A stretch of 43,971 bases of DNA from Chara braunii (GCA_003427395.1 BFEA01000259.1:1094413-1138383), one strand, 5' to 3'. Numbered from the stretch's first letter, positions 1 through 10,690 are shown. Made by a program: numbers and translations. The notes: generated by a model from the sequence alone, not told the origin.

Positions 1-67
<67 letters not shown>
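1..67. repeat. (TC)n microsatellite inside the 3' LTR
   Basis: Uninterrupted TC dinucleotides from base 1. The same tract sits at the matching place in the 5' LTR (7663-7748), so it belongs to the LTR and is not a chance boundary. Confidence 0.95.
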
Positions 68-69
<2 letters not shown>

Positions 70-780
70 GTCTGCTGATGCAATGAAGTCAGATAGTGGG
101 AGGGTGAGAAGGAGATGGTGGGCTGAGAAGAGGAAGAAGAAGAACTCTCTCTCTCATGTGCCAGGAACTAACCTGTGAAAATGGCGCTGCGCTGCAGGTA
201 CCTCGAAGACGAAGCTGGAGCAATGGCGCTGCAGGTAAGTCCTTGTGGCCTCCGCCCAATCTCTCTCTCTCTAGTACTACTCTAGCTGCTATGGCGCCCA
301 GCGCTGAAGACTACAGCTAACGCTACTAGCGCCCAGCGCTGAAGACTACTGCTAACGCTGCTACTACTCCAGCAGCGCTCCTCCAGAGTGCTGCTGCCGA
401 ATCCTGAAGTCTACCTCCTGCCTCCTAAACTGCACGTGAAGTGCCTGAGAAGTACCTAGGAACTACCTACCTACCTGCAGGGCGGGCCAGTCCTATATAG
501 TGCTGGCCCGTCCAGGAGGCTGCTCTTGCCAATGCCGAAATGTGCCAGACCCTGGCGTTGAAGCTCAACCAGGTGGCCCTCAGTTTCAGGCTGAAAACAC
601 TCAGGGCCGGAAAGGCCCTGATTTAGCCTGAAATGACACAGGGCCTGTAGGCCCTTGTTTTCAGGCTTTCAGGCTGAAACGACACATGGCCTGTAGGCCC
701 TTGTTTTCAGGCTTTTGACCTGAAAACATCACGGGCCTGGAAATGGCCCGTGCAGCCTGTTGCAGGCGCAGCATGTAACA
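1..780 (-). repeat. 3' LTR of chromovirus (partial, cut by window edge)
   Basis: Direct repeat of 7684-8558, including the TC microsatellite, the palindromic TATA region and the tandem GGCCTGTAGGCCC units. Its upper end reads CATGTAACA at 772-780, the same as the upper end of the 5' LTR. On the minus strand it therefore starts TGTTACATG directly after a polypurine tract. Compared with the 5' LTR it lacks about 90-95 bp near 562 (present at about 8260-8353). The rest of this LTR lies left of the window. Confidence 0.9.
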
Positions 781-793
781 CCCCCCCCTCCTT
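781..793 (-). promoter_or_regulatory. Polypurine tract (plus-strand primer) of the chromovirus
   Basis: On the minus strand this reads TAAGGAGGGGGGGG and is followed at once by the LTR start TGTTACATG. A purine run abutting the 3' LTR is the standard plus-strand primer site of LTR retrotransposons. The position matches the LTR boundary defined independently at 8558. Confidence 0.85.
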
Positions 794-884
794 ATGAAGT
801 CAAGCTGGGTCGAGGGCGAAGCTGACGATCTGAAGGTGGAACTTGGACGCGGGTGCGACGTGGAGCCGAAGATACCAGCTTGCC

Positions 885-1046
885 TTACATTTTTCGTTCG
901 TAGCGTGCAAGAACATCCGGAGTTGTTGCTTGGAGTTCCGCACGGGTCAACCAACGGTCAGCTTTGTGAGTGCAGTACGCAAAATGTACCAAGTACTCGG
1001 TTGGCCTGTTGTCGTAGCGTCGCTGAGAGATTATGTCGCCGACCTC
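885..1046 (-). pseudogene. Chromodomain of the Ty3/gypsy integrase, behind an in-frame stop
   Basis: Reading on from the integrase frame past a TAG at 1047-1049 gives about 53 residues ending at TAA 885-887. They include EYLVHFAYC, DRWLTRAEL and PDVLARYE. This is the pattern of a chromoviral chromodomain: an aromatic YLV strand, a W in the middle and a closing helix. Chromodomains at the integrase C terminus direct insertion to particular chromatin marks. No methionine follows the stop, so simple ORF calling misses it. The assignment as a chromovirus rests largely on this segment. Confidence 0.75.
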
Positions 1047-2517
1047 CTAAAAACCGTCCATAGAGGGTGGGTCTTGCGAACGTCGCCCGGGAAAATCGTC
1101 ATGTTTCGTTGGCGTGTAAAAAGTCAACTTGGAGCAATTAAAGACTGGGTAGACGGGCAAGTGGCCGGGCCCCTGAATAGTGAAGGAAGGTCCCTCGAGT
1201 GCATCTCCAGCGGGTGCCACGATCGGCCACGGCCCCGTCCATTTCGGGAGGAGCTTGTGAGAGAGATCTTGTTCAAGGCTGAATTTCGCGGTGGAAACCC
1301 AAACGAGATCGTCGGCGCGGAATGGGCAAGGAAGACATTGGCGATTGGCCTGTTGGCTCATGCGTTGCTGCGTCTTGGCCATCTGGTCGCGTGCCTTGAC
1401 AAGTAGCGCTTGCATCCGACGCAAGAAAAAAAGATGGTCGTCGCTCTCGGCCGCTCGTGGAATGATTGTGTCCAACGGCGAAGTGACCAGCGAGCCGTGC
1501 TCGAACTCGATGAGCGACATCCCGATAGTCGGGTGGAGTTGTAGGCCAACTCGACATCCGACAGCCGCTCAACCCAATCCTTCTGGTCGGGGTGGATGAG
1601 AGTGCGAAGGAGGACCTGTGCGATCTGATGCGCCCTCTCCGTTTAGCCATTGGTTTGGGGGTGGCGAGCCGAACTTGGCTTGAGAGATGAGCCCTATCGT
1701 TTGATGAGCGCCAACCAAAAATCGGACATGAACTGAGTGTCGCGGTCGCAGACAATTTCCTTGGGGTAACCCTTGGTTCGAATCCAACCGGCGTAAGAAC
1801 CTCGGCCAACTCCGGTGCCTTGGCATGATAGCGACAAGGCAAAAACATGGCGAACTTGGTGAGTCGGTCGACCACCGTGAGAATCCCATCCACGCCGGTC
1901 TTGTGCTTGGGGAACGGGCCGGTAATGTCCATGGCAATCGCTTCCCTTTGCCGCAAGGGGACCGGTAATGGTCGCAACTCGCCGTATGGACGATGGTTGC
2001 GGGATTTGCAGCATCGGCAAACCTCGCATGACTCGCAATAGCATGTGACATCCCCAAGAAGGTCGGGCCACCAAAATCGCTCGCGAAGTCAGCCAATCGT
2101 GCGATTGACTCCAAAGTGTCTGGTGGCGGAAGCATCGTGGAACTCTCCAAGAAGCCGTGTACGCAAGTGAGGGTCACTCGGTACGCAAAGAAGGTCCTTC
2201 CCCCGTGTGTGGACAAGCAAGTACCCCTCTTGGATCCGGTAGTGAGAAGGCGCCGGATTATGAAAGGAGCAATTTGCGTACTTGTCGCGAAACTCGTGGT
2301 CGGCTTGGTAGCCGCGGATGAAGCTGTCCCGCAAGTCGTTGTCGATCTCGAAGGTTGAATAGACCACGGTACAATGATCCGGACGCCGTGAAAGAGCATC
2401 CGCAAAACGGTTCGACTTCCCCGGAATGTGATCGGGAAAGAAGTCGAACTGGTCAATGAAAGTCATCCATCGAGCGATGGTGCTGTTGACGGTGTCTTGG
2501 GTCTTGTAAAAGACCAA
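1047..2517 (-). pseudogene. Ty3/gypsy integrase, broken
   Basis: Integrase inserts the element cDNA into host DNA. Visible parts in order are: the HHCC zinc-binding region (FHDASATRHFG at about 2110-2150, then CYCESCEVCRCC near 2020-2045); the first catalytic Asp in MDITGPFP (about 1920-1935); the second in CDRDTQFMSDF (about 1720-1755); the glutamate in TERAH (about 1630-1642); an ELAYN motif; and a C-terminal WTGPWPIV block resembling GPY/F. Stops interrupt it at TGA 2089-2091 and TAA 1643-1645. Frameshifts occur near 1800 and again between about 1690 and 1500. The reading frame of 2089-2517 also contains the end of RNase H and the connector. Inactive as it stands. Confidence 0.88.
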
Positions 2518-2529
2518 CGGATTGTTGTC

Positions 2530-4285
2530 CGTTACCCATCAGAATTGGCTTCGACCAAGGAGGAAGTGCCGCCACCGCTTGAGCTAGTGGACGAAGGCGA
2601 GGAGCTCCTTTTTGTGTGCATCGTCAATGGAGTGCACGACGGGCACTTTTTTGCTGAAATACTCGATCGGGTGCCCGTCCATGTCATTGTGTTGCTCGAG
2701 AACGACACCAATGCCATAGCCGAACGCGTCAGGCAAAAGCGGGTCGTATATGCGCAAGACCTCCGCAGATAATAGCGCGGCTTTGAGAGCCAAAAATGAT
2801 TCCTGCGCATCCTCTCCGAAGTCAAACGACCGATCCTCGCATTGAAGCTTGGTCAAGTGGGCCGCGATCTTCGAGTAACACTTGATAAAACGTTGGTAGT
2901 AGCCAGCGAGGCCAAGGAACGAACGGACATCCGTGACGTTCCATGGCTCCGGCCACTTTTGGATAGCTTGAATCTTATCCGATAGCGGACTGATGCCCTT
3001 CGGTGTGACAAAATGGCCCAAGAATTCCAACTCTTGCCGGACAAATTCGCACATGTCGCAGTTGGTCTTGTACTTGGCGTGGCGGAGGGTTTCCAACAGT
3101 CGTCGAAGGTGCTCAAGATAATCCTCCAATGACCGGCTATAGACAATAATATCGTCTAAGTAGACCAGCACGAACCGGTTCAACATTGCACGGAACTCGT
3201 TGGTCATTGTCGCTTGAAAGGTCGCCGGGGCGTTGGTGAGGCCAAAAGGCATGACCGCCCACTCAAAATGCCCATACCGCATCTTGAACGCGGATTTGTA
3301 GCGATCGTTCGGTCGGATCGAGATTTGATGATATCCCGACTGCAAATCCAACTTAGAAAAATACTTCACGCCGCCCAATCGCTCAAGAAGATCATCGATG
3401 CGAGGAAGAGGCCCCGCATTCTTGACGGTTTGCACGTTGAGCTTGCGGTAGTCGATGCACAATCGTAGATCTTTGTTCTTCTTCCGTACGAAGAGAACTG
3501 GCTCTCCGTATGGAGAGCTACTAGGGAGGATCCAGCCCTTGTCCAACAAATCATCGAGTTGTGTGCGGAGGACCGTAAGCTCCTCCTCGCTCATGCGATA
3601 AATGCAACCTTTCGGCGGCACGGCACCGGCCTCAAGAATGATCTCGTGAGAGATCGGCCGATCCGGCACCGCACCGGTAGGTGACTCGAAGATGTCGGCG
3701 AACTCGTCAAGCAACCGTACCACACGGGGGTCCGAAGACAAGTCCGTGGGTGAAGAGTCGGCTACCGCGACGGTCCGTAGGAAACATAGGCCGATTTCGT
3801 CGGGCTGCTCGTAAGCACAAGTAGCCCAGAATGACTTGGTCGTCACCACTTGGCACCGAATCGAAGCGTGCGGAAGAGGAATAGTACATGACACTTCGGC
3901 GCCAAAGGCGTCGTGAACGGTAAGAAACCACCGGTGGAAGTAGACCGTGTGATCCGCACTTGCAAGCCAAGGCATTCCCAAAATAATGTCGAAGTCCGTG
4001 TCCAAAATGTCGAACGTCACCGGTTCGTATGCATGAGGTGCGAAATACACCGGTACGGCCTCGATGTAGCAGTCGATAAGTTGTTGCGTCCTTCCGTCCG
4101 CCAACTTGATCGTCATTGGGTTTGCCTTCCTTCGAACTTGTGCACCAAGGCCAGCCCTTTGCATAAAGTCTTGGCTCATAAAATTGCGAGACGCACCGCT
4201 ATCCAGCAAAGCGTTGCAGGACGCTTGCCCAACTTGGATGCGGACATAGAGGAGCGGTGCGTTGTTGTCGTCGTACCGCTGATTG
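2530..4285 (-). pseudogene. Protease, reverse transcriptase and RNase H of the chromovirus
   Basis: One long open stretch, with its first Met at 4209 and homology extending upstream to about 4275. The aspartic protease shows LDSGAS, the usual active-site triad. RT follows with LRLCIDYRKLN, FSKLDLQSGYHQI, MPFGLTNAPATFQ and the catalytic YLDDIIVYS box. RNase H shows DAFGYGIG, KELLAFVH and, after the stops, VTDNN, so the usual acidic residues are all present. The frame is cut by TAG 2584-2586 and TGA 2539-2541. A one-base shift near 4285 separates it from the upstream gag-side frame. RT itself is intact, making this the best-preserved part of the element. Confidence 0.93.
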
Positions 4286-4299
4286 CGAACTCACGGGCC

Positions 4300-4889
4300 A
4301 CCTTGGTAACATACGCAAGGATGTCCCCCACCGCGACTTAGTCATCCGTCGGTGAAGTTGGTGGTGCATAGAAGGATAAGTACGTGTGAAGATGAGCGCA
4401 TAGTATTGCGCATTGCGGTCCCGACAAGCGGCCCGTGGTCGGGAGAGGAAGCCATGTGAAATCCTCGGACGTGAGCGGGTCCAATACCTCTATGTTGAAC
4501 TCACGCGTCGAATCCCGTAAAGAACCACTTGAAGACGATAAGTTGTCGTTGTCGGACGAAGAAGATGCCGCACACACTTCTTGTCCTTGAGCATGAGTAC
4601 CCAGCGTAGGAACGAGCCGGGAAGCATAGTCCTCAAAAGAATAAAGAAGAGGAGGACTATCGACTTCCGCATGTGCATCAGAATGAAGGGCGGTCACCCG
4701 CGAAGTGACCGGTTCCAAAGGCGTCGAGAGTGTCGTTGAGTCACTCCCGGCGGTGCTCAGTTTCCCGATTCGCCCTTGCCTTTCGACTAGTAGGCCACTG
4801 TCTGATGGAGATCGCTGCTGCACCATAGGCAATAGTGGACTCTCGTGCGTGCTTTGTACGTCGTTTCGGAGAGACCGAAGTGGGTCCAT
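4300..4889 (-). pseudogene. Gag-pol linker region of the chromovirus
   Basis: An open frame of 183 codons between the gag zinc knuckle and the protease, rich in Ser, Thr and Asp (a run ASSSSDNDNLSSSSGS is visible). It ends at TAA 4338-4340. Beyond the stop, the same frame continues into VTKVAREFAISG before shifting into the protease frame near 4285. I recognise no catalytic motif. It is probably the variable spacer of a fused gag-pol polyprotein, and there is no evidence for a separate host gene. Confidence 0.6.
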
Positions 4890-6285
4890 GGGGCTGGAGC
4901 TGTTGCGCCGGGCCCGGGGCTAGATGCGGTGTTTGTCTTCGCCTTGCCGCGTCCTCGGCCTTTGCCGGGGCGGGCACCTTCCCGGGCGGCTGCGAGTTTG
5001 TCCCCTTCATTGGCAGACATGGCCTCGCTAGTTTGGTCGTCTGGCATTGCCGCCGCGACCACGACCAGTTTCGGCCGATGCTGATCTCTGCCCAGGCCTG
5101 GCGCAAACGAACGCGGGAGATTCTTGGCCTCCTTATTCATGACAATAATCTGCGCGACCTTGTTAAAAGTTCTGCCGGTGTCGTCAGGGTGTCCTCGACG
5201 TGAGTCAAGGCATTGCCCAACGCCGGACACGACCTCGAGATGAAGTAGTGTTTGATGGCTTTGAAGCCCATTTGAATGTCTGGGACGAATGTCAAGCATT
5301 GGTACTCGGCAATCCAATCAACACTCAGCAGCGTGCCTTGTTCGAAGACCATCAGCTTGTCCATTGCCTTGATCTCTGGTGGCTCTACTTCGAACCGCTT
5401 ATGCCACGCCGCCATTAGATCCTCCCAGCTGATCTTGGTATGCAAGTCGGCAGCTACCACTCCGTACTTGGACAAGAGCTTGTCCAACCATGCTTGGCAC
5501 TCACCCCCCGAGCGGGAGTATAAGTACCCATGGTGCTTGTGTTCTTTGACGTAGTGTAGCTGTAACGTGAGCTCGAACTTGCGGAACCATGAAATTGGAT
5601 CTGTCTTCGTCGAGTTGCTGAAGATCTCCTGCCCATCGAACTTTGGAGTTGTCTCGCGCGGTTCCGAGCTCGAGTGGTTGGCGACAGTACAGATCCGTTG
5701 CTCCAACTGTTGCGTTGCGGTTTGGTGTAACTGCATTCCGTCCTTGAGGGAGCCGACGTCAATCTCCAATGCCTCGAGGCGATCGGAGGTGTTGGAAGAG
5801 TTGGCATCGGGGGCGGCGACAGGTCGCTGCTCCAACTGCTGGAGGCGGCCGTGGACTTGAGTCAACGCGTCGTCGAGGCTGTGGATGTCCTCCTGCTGTG
5901 TAATGCATGTTGCCAGGAGGTCCGTGAGATGGGAGAGGAGTAGAGCGATCTTGTTTTCACTGTCTTCCATCTTGCCATTCTCAGCCTCGGCCCGCCAATC
6001 CGCTACCATTGTGAGCAAAGCTTGCTCTTGGCTGAATATCTTCTCGCGACGTTGGATTCGTTCTTCATCGGCAGCCTTTGCTGCTGCCTCGTCGTGCTGG
6101 CGCTGTTGTTCCATTGCCAACAGGCGTGCCTTCTCGGCGTCCTCTGCCTTCTGCTTTGCTGCGGCTGCCACTGCATCCGACCGTTGCTTAGCTTCGGTAA
6201 TCAGAAGCAGCATCCGGGCCTGGTAGGCCTCGTCCGTTTCCCCGGACATCTGGTCCATGACAGTTGTTTTCAAGCGCGTAAGCAT
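4787..6285 (-). pseudogene. Gag (capsid/nucleocapsid) of the chromovirus, frameshifted
   Basis: Starts at ATG 6283-6285. The first about 120 residues are charged and Ala/Gln/Glu-rich, likely coiled coil. A retrotransposon gag domain follows (DPISWFRKFELTL, ISWEDLMAAWHKRF) up to TGA at 5137-5139. A one-base shift near 5160 puts the rest in another frame: VAQIIVMNKEAK, then a basic Gly/Arg stretch, then the knuckle CLWCSSDLH. In a CX2CX4HX4C knuckle the last ligand should be Cys, but Tyr (TAC) is found, followed by TAG. Gag forms the particle and packages RNA. This copy should not make a complete protein. Confidence 0.85.
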
Positions 6286-6304
6286 AGATCAGGCTGGGGC
6301 CTGC

Positions 6305-6396
6305 TGACGTGGCACTCCCTGCTGTTGACGTGGCTGTTGACGTGTCCTGCTGACGTGTCCTGCTGACGTGGCCTGCAGGCATGGTCCGCTGACGTG
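6305..6396 (+). repeat. Cluster of six TGACGTG motifs
   Basis: TGACGTG occurs at 6305, 6326, 6338, 6351, 6364 and 6390, embedded in CTGCTGACGTGGCCTGC-like repeats. TGACGTGG is known as a plant bZIP-type binding word (hex/G-box family). Here it lies just upstream of the gag start codon. It could equally be a simple decayed tandem repeat. Confidence 0.6.
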
Positions 6397-6541
6397 GTCT
6401 GCTGCAACTTACCAATGCTGCTGTGAGGGGTACCCGAAGGCAGGTAGAGAAGGCGAGACCGGAGGGGGCAACAACATAGGTGGGGAGGGGTGGGTGGGAT
6501 AAATCGCCCAGATAAGGAGCCACTAATCAAAAAAAGAAAAG

Positions 6542-6600
6542 TTTGAACTTTGCAAAAAAACACTCGAGAAAATAAAAAAATCTCGAGTTTTGCAAGTTCA
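6542..6600. repeat. Palindromic hairpin in the chromovirus leader
   Basis: The arms GAACTTTGCAAAA and ACTCGAGA on the left pair with TCTCGAG and TTTTGCAAGTTC on the right, around an A-rich loop. It lies between gag and the primer site, a usual place for RNA structure in retroelements. Confidence 0.6.
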
Positions 6601-7157
6601 GTAGGTCTCCCAACCTCCCTTGAAGTGCGAAATTATCAAAAAAAAAAATTGAGCTTCAGACTGCCAATGATTATAAGGTAGTGAAAATCATAGAACTGAG
6701 AATAAAAAAAAATTCCGAAAAGAAATTACAAGTATTTGAACTTACTCAGATGAGAGTATTCACAGTTTGGAAAATGGTACTGCAAGAGGGATTTCCCGTA
6801 CCGTTTTCAGAAAAACGAATTTCGGAAAAAAATATTCCGAATTTCCAAATAACGGGAAATTGCAAAAAGAGATCGAAATTTTCCAGAAAAAGATATTCCA
6901 GATTTCCAACAACAAAATTTCGGATTTTCAGAAGAAAACAAAAACGGAAATTTCAGATGTTGCACTATTGCGATTTTCCACAACAGATATTGCAGGAAAA
7001 CAAAATCCAAGAAAAGAAAAAACAAATCGATTTTCGACAGTGAGGTCAAAATCGTGATTTTGGGGGCTAACTAGTGTGCTCTAATCAATCAATCAAGACT
7101 AATCAGCTACCTAGTCCCCGCACACATGTCAGATCAGGTTGTCCTGATTCACGTCCG

Positions 7158-7171
7158 GTGTTCCGATACCA
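7158..7171 (-). promoter_or_regulatory. Primer binding site, initiator tRNA-Met type
   Basis: The minus strand reads TGGTATCGGAAC starting at 7171, two bases inside the LTR end (…CATGTAACA at 7174). It resembles the common plant retrotransposon PBS TGGTATCAGAGC, complementary to the 3' end of initiator tRNA-Met, with two or three differences. Confidence 0.75.
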
Positions 7172-7656
7172 ACTGTTACATGCCCAGATGGGCGATGTAC
7201 ATATAAACCGAGGATCCTCAATGTGATAAAAAGGACTGAATGGACAATGCATTGCAAGTGGAATCTCAACAAGCAATGTGCATTCCGATACATACAAAAT
7301 GGTGTTTTATAGCGCAGGGAAGACTTTAGATACAAGTCCTGACCTGACCGGGACTGACCTCTTTCACGTCGTACAAGATAGCGAAGCAGAATGCTAGAAT
7401 ACCAATGACTAGCCCAATCAATGTTTCAACGCAGACCAAACATACATCATGCTCATCACAAGGTGTGAAGGGGCCTGGCGCTATACACAGGAAAGAGGCG
7501 CCAGGTCCAGACATACACAGACGAAATGGAGGGGATCAGACGAAGGAGAGGAAGGGGGAGATGTGAAAGTCGTCAACACCAAGTCTCGTTACAAGTCCCA
7601 AATAATCCCTCTTCAAAATGTCTGAAGTCCAATGTCGAGTCTGGATCCAAATGTCA

Positions 7657-7662
<6 letters not shown>

Positions 7663-7701
<39 letters not shown>

Positions 7702-7702
7702 N

Positions 7703-7748
<46 letters not shown>
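7663..7748. repeat. (TC)n microsatellite inside the 5' LTR
   Basis: Pure TC tract with one ambiguous base (7702). It is homologous in position to the tract at 1-67. Confidence 0.95.
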
Positions 7749-7751
<3 letters not shown>

Positions 7752-8170
7752 CGCTCGCTCGTAGTCTACTGATGCTGTGTAGAGAGAGGGTGAGAAGGAG
7801 ATGGTGGACTGAGAAGAGGAAGAAGAAGAACTCTCTCTCTCATGTGATAGGAACTAACCTGTGAAGATGGCGCTGTGCTGCAGGTACCTCGAAAACGAAG
7901 CTGGAGCAATGGCGCTGCAGGTAAGTCCCTCTAGCCTCCGCCCAATCTCTCTCTCTCTAGTACTACTCTAGCTGCTATGGCGCCCAGCGCTGAAGACTAC
8001 AGCTAACGCTACTAGCGCCCAGCGCTGAAGACTACTGCTAACCCTGCTACTACTCCTGCAGCGCTCCTCCAGAGTGCTGCTGCCGAATCCTGAAGACTAC
8101 CTCCTGCCTCCTGAACTGCACGTGAAGTGCCTGGGAAGTACCTAGGAACTACCTACCTGCCTGCAGGGCG

Positions 8171-8196
8171 GGCCAGTCCTATATAGTGCTGGCCCG
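8171..8196 (-). promoter_or_regulatory. Candidate LTR TATA box inside a palindrome
   Basis: CTATATAG at 8179-8186 is flanked by complementary arms GGGCCAG and CTGGCCC. The same structure occurs at 485-511 in the 3' LTR. It lies about 370 bp into the LTR on the transcribed strand, a reasonable core promoter position. Confidence 0.5.
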
Positions 8197-8825
8197 TCCA
8201 GGAGGCTGCTCTTGCCAATGCTGAAACGTGCCAGACCCTGGCGTTGAAGCTCAACCAGGGGTTGTCTTGAAAACAGGCCCGAAATGGCCTGTGCTAAAAC
8301 CCTGGATTGTTGCCTGAGTTTCAGGGCAGGTCGAACCGATGAGGGCCCGAAAATGGCCCTCAGTTTCGGCTGAAAACACTCAGGGCCGGAAAGGCCCTGA
8401 TTTAGCCTGAAACGACACAGGGCCTATAGGCCCTTGTTTTCAGGCTTTCAGGCTGAAACGACACAGGGCCTGTAGGCCCTTGTTTTCAGGCTTTTGGCCT
8501 GAAAACGTCACGGGCCTGGAAATGGCCGTGCAGCCTGTTGCAGGCACAGCATGTAACACAAAGTCAAGTAACACCAGCAAAAGGCAAAGAAACGAAGGTA
8601 GGGGCCTTACCAATAGATGGAGCAGCTGGTGGCTACTACTAGCGGGGGCTGCTCATATCACCCCTTCTATCTAGTAGACAGCCAAGGCCATATTAAACCA
8701 CCAATACTTCCCAGAGTTGCGCCCATTAACAAGCCACGATTTTCGGAAACGTACGGGCCACTACAGGAGCGCCCAAATTCATCCAAGTAGAAACGTTTCT
8801 ACTCTATTTTTCTCCACGGCCGGTA

Positions 8826-8885
8826 GCTGGGCCAAGTACTGGTGGTTTAAAAGTACTAAACCACCTGTACCAGTGTACCTTTCCC
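8826..8885. repeat. Nested foldback hairpin
   Basis: From outside inward, arms CTGGG, ACTGG and GGTGGTTT are matched by AAACCACC, CCAGT and CCCAG around AAAGTACT. No known family is recognised. Confidence 0.55.
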
Positions 8886-9203
8886 AGCCATTTTTTCCAA
8901 GTCACAGCTTGCACGCTGCCAGAACTTTTGGGGCTGGCTGCCAGAAGTACCAGCCACACTGGTTTCTTTTTTTTTGCCCCACAACGCGTTCCCAGCCCTG
9001 GGGCCATGTCACACTTGCACCGCAGAGTTTTCAGGGACGTGCAACTTCGTGTGACCACTGAGATTCATTCAAGTCCTGTGCATCGGTCTATGGATTTGGT
9101 GGGGATATTTGTGTTCTTTTCTTTTTTTTTTGCAATTTTGTTTGGGAAATAGGACATAAAATCAGGATTGTTCGAATACAACGCCCCCTGTCCTTCCCCT
9201 TTT

Positions 9204-9250
9204 CCCTAGAACTAGCTGGCCCACTAGAAGTGGGGCAGCTAGTTCTACGG
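9204..9250. repeat. 22-bp near-perfect inverted repeat with 3-nt loop
   Basis: The 22-nt arms 9204-9225 and 9229-9250 match at 20 positions around AGA. This is a compact foldback of unknown origin. Confidence 0.75.
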
Positions 9251-9599
9251 AAGTTGAGTCATCATGACCTCCTCCTGGGAGGAAACTCTGACAGACGTGG
9301 GAGGGCACTCTGCCGGAAGTGGCAGGAGACTCTGACAGACGTGGGAGGACACTCATTTCCTTCATTTGGGCGACACTTCCCATCCAACCAGTCTAATCTG
9401 TTGACGTCAGCACAACCAGTCTAATCTAGGGTACTGGGGTACTGGGCTGTGATTGCTCAGGACAGTATTATTATGCAGTTCATTTCTGAAGGATTGCTGG
9501 CTGAAGTGAAAGCTGGAGCTTTTTTTTTCTTTTTTTTTTGGGGGGGGGGGGGGGGGGGGNGAACCGAAACATTTCGTTAATAGATATAATAATATTTAG

Positions 9600-10540
9600 T
9601 CTTCATTGTTTGAAACGGTATTCACCAGTTCGCAGTAGCGAATGCAGATCCCAGGGCTCGATCCCTAGTTCCCCGCCTTACCTGTGTACAGTATCAGCGT
9701 CAACCCGTAGACTTGAACCTGCGACCTGTAGGAACGCCAGTGGTAGGTAAATTGTCGTAGGTCACAGGGCAGAAGGGAATCGAACTGTAGACCTGTAGAG
9801 TAGGAGTCTAGACAGTTCCGATGTCGTAGCTGTAGGATGCCTGAAGAGTCAAGGTCGTAGCTGCTACTTAGCTGAAAGGGCAAAGTCGTAGCTGCTACAG
9901 TACCGAAAGGCCAAGTTAGAGACTTCTAGAAGTGGCCTTTCGGAGTTAGCCTGCATACGACAGAGGCAAGTGGTCAAGTGGTGGTAGACCACCTTGCTGA
10001 GTCAACAGTCCCAGTTAGTCAGTCCGGTCCTGTCCAGCAAGTACCGTCTGGGACTGTGTGCACATCGTGGGCCAAGGGATGCAGGGCAGACCAACGCAGC
10101 ACAGAAGTATAAATCAAGAGGCTGCNTCCAGCCATTCATTCATTCCTGCGGATGCCATGCGGAAGCGCTGCCTCAGCAGCTTGTGCGAGGAGGTCTGCAG
10201 TGCGCCCGAAGACAAAGTGGGCAGAGAAGTGTAGTGTAGCGATAGGGTAGTGGCAGCTAGCGCTGCCATAGCTGTAGCAGGGTGTGTGTGTGTGTGGCGT
10301 ATGGTTACAGAGTGTTGTGGATGGGACATCCAGGGTGATCCAGAGTGCGAACAGTGAGTTGTGTGGGCGCATAGTCGCCATAGCCAGTTGGAAGAGAACT
10401 CTTATCTGGTCACAATATCTTTGAGTACTGCGTGGCGCATGTCGCCAGTTTGCTGTATCGCTGTTTGCATGCTTGACGAAGTGTGAATAAGCCGAGTCTC
10501 TTGAGATGAAGTTTTTTGAGTGTATTATGCAGTAATTATT
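9600..10540. other. Non-coding region with short GTCGTAGCTG repeats
   Basis: The words GTCGTAGCTG and CTGTAGACC recur irregularly between 9680 and 9910. No protein or RNA gene is recognised. Single ambiguous bases occur at 9560 and 10125. Confidence 0.5.
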
Positions 10541-10548
10541 TTATTTTA

Positions 10549-10551
<3 letters not shown>

Positions 10552-10594
<43 letters not shown>
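10552..10594. repeat. (ATT)n microsatellite
   Basis: About 14 ATT units. A looser GAT-rich stretch follows at 10718-10850. Confidence 0.95.
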
Positions 10595-10595
<1 letters not shown>

Positions 10596-10634
10596 TTTTA
10601 CAGCGATAATGACCAGGCGTTCTTTTTTTGTTTT

Positions 10635-10690
10635 TACCAATAAGAAGATTGAATCCGGGCTCCTCACAGTCTACCCGAAGTGCCTGAATT
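10635..10690 (+). repeat. Dispersed repeat, copy A
   Basis: ACCAATAAGAAGATTGA, CCGGG and TCCTCACAGTCTA recur in inverse orientation at 23950-24022. No coding content. It is probably the end of an unclassified interspersed element. Confidence 0.6.

Larger units (their letters stand above)
6286..7170 (-). other. 5' leader of the chromovirus (AT-rich, untranslated)
   Basis: About 885 bp between the primer site and the gag ATG. It contains six TGACGTG motifs (6305-6396), a palindrome at 6542-6600 and an A/T-rich stretch (6630-7040) with repeated TTTCxGAAAA-like words. No coding frame here resembles a known protein; the reading frames over it follow base composition. Such leaders normally carry packaging and dimerisation signals, which I cannot identify by eye. 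Confidence 0.7.
7174..8558 (-). repeat. 5' LTR of chromovirus, complete (1385 bp)
   Basis: Bounded by TGTTACATG (7174-7182) and CATGTAACA (8550-8558), a perfect 9-bp inverted terminal repeat with TG/CA ends. The lower boundary abuts the PBS, and the upper boundary matches the 3' LTR end at 780. It contains the (TC)n tract, a TATA palindrome and tandem GGCCTGTAGGCCC units. Flanking bases at 8559-8563 (CAAAG) would be one copy of the target duplication; the other copy is outside the window. Confidence 0.92.
8559..9530. other. Non-coding flank with foldback structures
   Basis: No gene is recognised. It contains a stem motif at 8609-8670 related to the hairpin SINE-like family, a nested hairpin at 8826-8885 (inner arms GGTGGTTT/AAACCACC), a 47-nt hairpin at 9204-9250, and two short direct repeats: TCTGACAGACGTGGGAGG twice in 9287-9351, and AACCAGTCTAATCT twice in 9388-9427. 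Confidence 0.6.

Noticed and set aside
843-1406. Plus-strand 187-codon frame over the integrase end
   Set aside because: It is the antisense shadow of the chromodomain and integrase C terminus.
9640-9680. B-box-like GGGCTCGATCCC suggesting a tRNA
   Set aside because: No A-box or paired arms at the right distance.
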